DNA of 6,043 nucleotides, from the NCBI GenBank assembly GCA_046765875.1, contig JBKPSJ010000240.1:1-6043 (forward strand), given 5' to 3'. Below the pieces are notes generated by a model. It made no database searches, had not been told where the DNA came from, and worked only from the letters and a program-made list of their open reading frames with translations. A program made the position numbers and the translations under genes. The DNA is from DASRHY01 sp046765875. GTDB taxonomy: Bacteria > Actinomycetota > Actinomycetes > Propionibacteriales > Kribbellaceae. Shown here piece by piece: positions 5,081 through 6,043 of the stretch. Position 1 is the first letter of the stretch; each line of letters starts with the position of its first letter.

Positions 5081-6043
5081 TCAGGTGAGTGCGGTGCGGA
5101 GTCGGTGGAAGCCTTCGGCGATCTGAGTCGCCCAGCGCCAGGTCTTGTCGATCCGCAGGCAAAGCCGGCGGGCTGTGGTGGTGAGCCGGGCGGCGACGTG
5201 CAGCACGCGGTAGCGGAACGTTGTGATCTCGCAGCGGGCCAGTTCGGGGGTGTCGTGGAAGCAGATCTTCTTGGTCCAGCAGACCAGGTCGACCGCGGAC
5301 AGTACGGTTTCCAGCCAGGCGGCGTTCTCGCTGAAGCCGCGGCAGGGCAGGTTCCGCAGCCCGGTGGCCTTGGCCTCGCGGATGCGGTCCTCGACCCGGG
5401 CGTGCTGGCGGTGCCGCAACTCCAGCCCGGCGACCTGCCCGGGCACCGTGCCGGCGGGACCGGGTGGGGTGTCGGTCAACAGCGCGGTGATCCGGTGCCC
5501 GTCGACGTCGGTGAAGGTGAGCTGGGCGCCGGGGTGCGGGCGTTCCTTGCGCACGATCAACCGGGAGCCTTCCGGCCACGAGCCCAAGACAGAGGCGAGC
5601 AGTCCGGTGGCCTCGGCCACCCAGGCACCGTCTCGCAGCTCGCCGTCGATCTGGACCGCCGGCTGCCAGCAGTCTTTGGGGATCTGGTCGACGATCACCT
5701 GGATTCGTTCATCGACGGGGAATCCGAACGAGAAGCCCACGCCGCGTTCGCGGCACGCTGCGGCGAATGCGTGCGTGGCGCCGGCCGAATCGCTGCGGGC
5801 CAGCAGCCGCGGACCGTCAGGAGCACCCGGGCGTGGCCTGGCCTGCTCGGGCAACGCCGTGAGCGCCATGTCCAGCACCGCGACGTGATCGGCGGCGGTG
5901 TTCGAGCCCGCGTTGCCGGGCCGCAGCAGCCCGGCCAGCGCCTCCCCACCGGCCACATCGGGACGATCTAGGAAGCACAGCAGCGGATGGAACCCGAACG
6001 TCTTCTTCCAGGTCGCCGCCGCGTTCTCCTTCTCGCTATGCGC
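5081..6043 (-). CDS. IS1380-family transposase, C-terminal 320 residues (truncated by window edge)
   Basis: This is the DDE transposase of an IS1380-family element, which cuts and rejoins the element's ends. The frame is open to the last base of the window, so the true start is outside. A GTG at 5956 is internal and should not be used as start. The visible sequence begins AHSEKENAAATWKKTFGFHP, a stretch that normally directly follows the first catalytic Asp, which is just outside. The second catalytic Asp is in LLARSDSAG (visible residue 85), after the LLRPGNAGSNTAADH block. The catalytic Glu is in RHRQHARVEDRIREAK (visible residue 218), followed by the family-typical GLRNLPCRGFSENAAWLE. IS1380 transposases are about 450-470 residues, so roughly 130-150 are missing. 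No frameshift or stop is seen in the visible part, so the copy may be intact. The long open frames opposite it are antisense shadows. Confidence 0.93.
   Translation of the reverse strand, partial: AHSEKENAAATWKKTFGFHPLLCFLDRPDVAGGEALAGLLRPGNAGSNTAADHVAVLDMALTALPEQARPRPGAPDGPRLLARSDSAGATHAFAAACRERGVGFSFGFPVDERIQVIVDQIPKDCWQPAVQIDGELRDGAWVAEATGLLASVLGSWPEGSRLIVRKERPHPGAQLTFTDVDGHRITALLTDTPPGPAGTVPGQVAGLELRHRQHARVEDRIREAKATGLRNLPCRGFSENAAWLETVLSAVDLVCWTKKICFHDTPELARCEITTFRYRVLHVAARLTTTARRLCLRIDKTWRWATQIAEGFHRLRTALT

Larger units (their letters stand above)
4925..6043 (-). mobile_element. IS1380-family insertion sequence, partial (3' end inside window)
   Basis: The element is identified by its transposase, which occupies the minus strand from 5081 beyond the right edge. 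About 155 bp of non-coding sequence follow the transposase stop. I place the element's end at CCTCGATTTTTCACGACGG (starting at 4925), preceded by CTAG (4921-4924), a possible 4-bp target duplication. IS1380 elements carry short terminal inverted repeats and make 4- to 5-bp duplications. The other end is outside the window, so the boundary is inferred from sequence style and not proven. Confidence 0.7.

Noticed and set aside
5000..5971. 323-residue plus-strand open frame
   Set aside because: Antisense shadow of the IS1380 transposase, Gly/Gln/Val-rich without motifs.
1..6043. CRISPR array, tRNA or rRNA genes, toxin-antitoxin or phage-defence modules
   Set aside because: No regularly spaced direct repeats, no cloverleaf or rRNA sequence, and no matching protein families were seen on either strand.

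Overview
The window reads as chromosomal DNA of a high-GC Gram-positive actinomycete. Support comes from GC-rich genes with G/C third positions, a coenzyme F420-dependent glucose-6-phosphate dehydrogenase very close to the mycobacterial enzyme, a DUF5995 protein, an actinobacterial-type Bax inhibitor-1 protein, and a probable leaderless promoter. A genus such as Kribbella or Nocardioides is a guess from overall feel and is not demonstrated.

Layout from left to right. Positions 1-72 hold no supportable gene and lead into a very strong 17-bp-stem terminator (73-107). It probably ends a plus-strand transcript from outside the window and faces the 3' end of the next gene. On the minus strand come a seven-TM Bax inhibitor-1/YccA-like membrane protein (140-982) and, upstream of it, a DUF5995 protein of unknown function (1090-1833). 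An 84-bp divergent region separates DUF5995 from a plus-strand alpha/beta hydrolase (1918-2754) that appears to be translated from a leaderless mRNA. The hydrolase converges on, and overlaps by 11 bp at the 3' end, a minus-strand F420-dependent glucose-6-phosphate dehydrogenase (fgd, 2744-3763). A 370-bp divergent intergenic region with a 12-bp perfect palindrome separates fgd from a small plus-strand VOC/glyoxalase-like protein (4134-4502).

Right of the VOC gene the character changes. About 420 bp without a convincing gene includes a stretch of roughly 51% GC by hand count. It runs into the 3' end of an IS1380-family insertion sequence (predicted end near 4925), whose transposase (5081 to beyond 6043, minus strand) is cut by the window edge.

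Functionally the window is mostly ordinary: an F420H2-generating dehydrogenase, a small hydrolase, a VOC protein, a DUF5995 protein and a BI-1 membrane protein, with no evident single pathway joining them. I do not see a convincing undescribed system. The observations most worth a second look are the IS end with its subterminal inverted repeat, the low-GC pocket beside it, the palindromic operator-like cluster between fgd and the VOC gene, and the leaderless start of the hydrolase.
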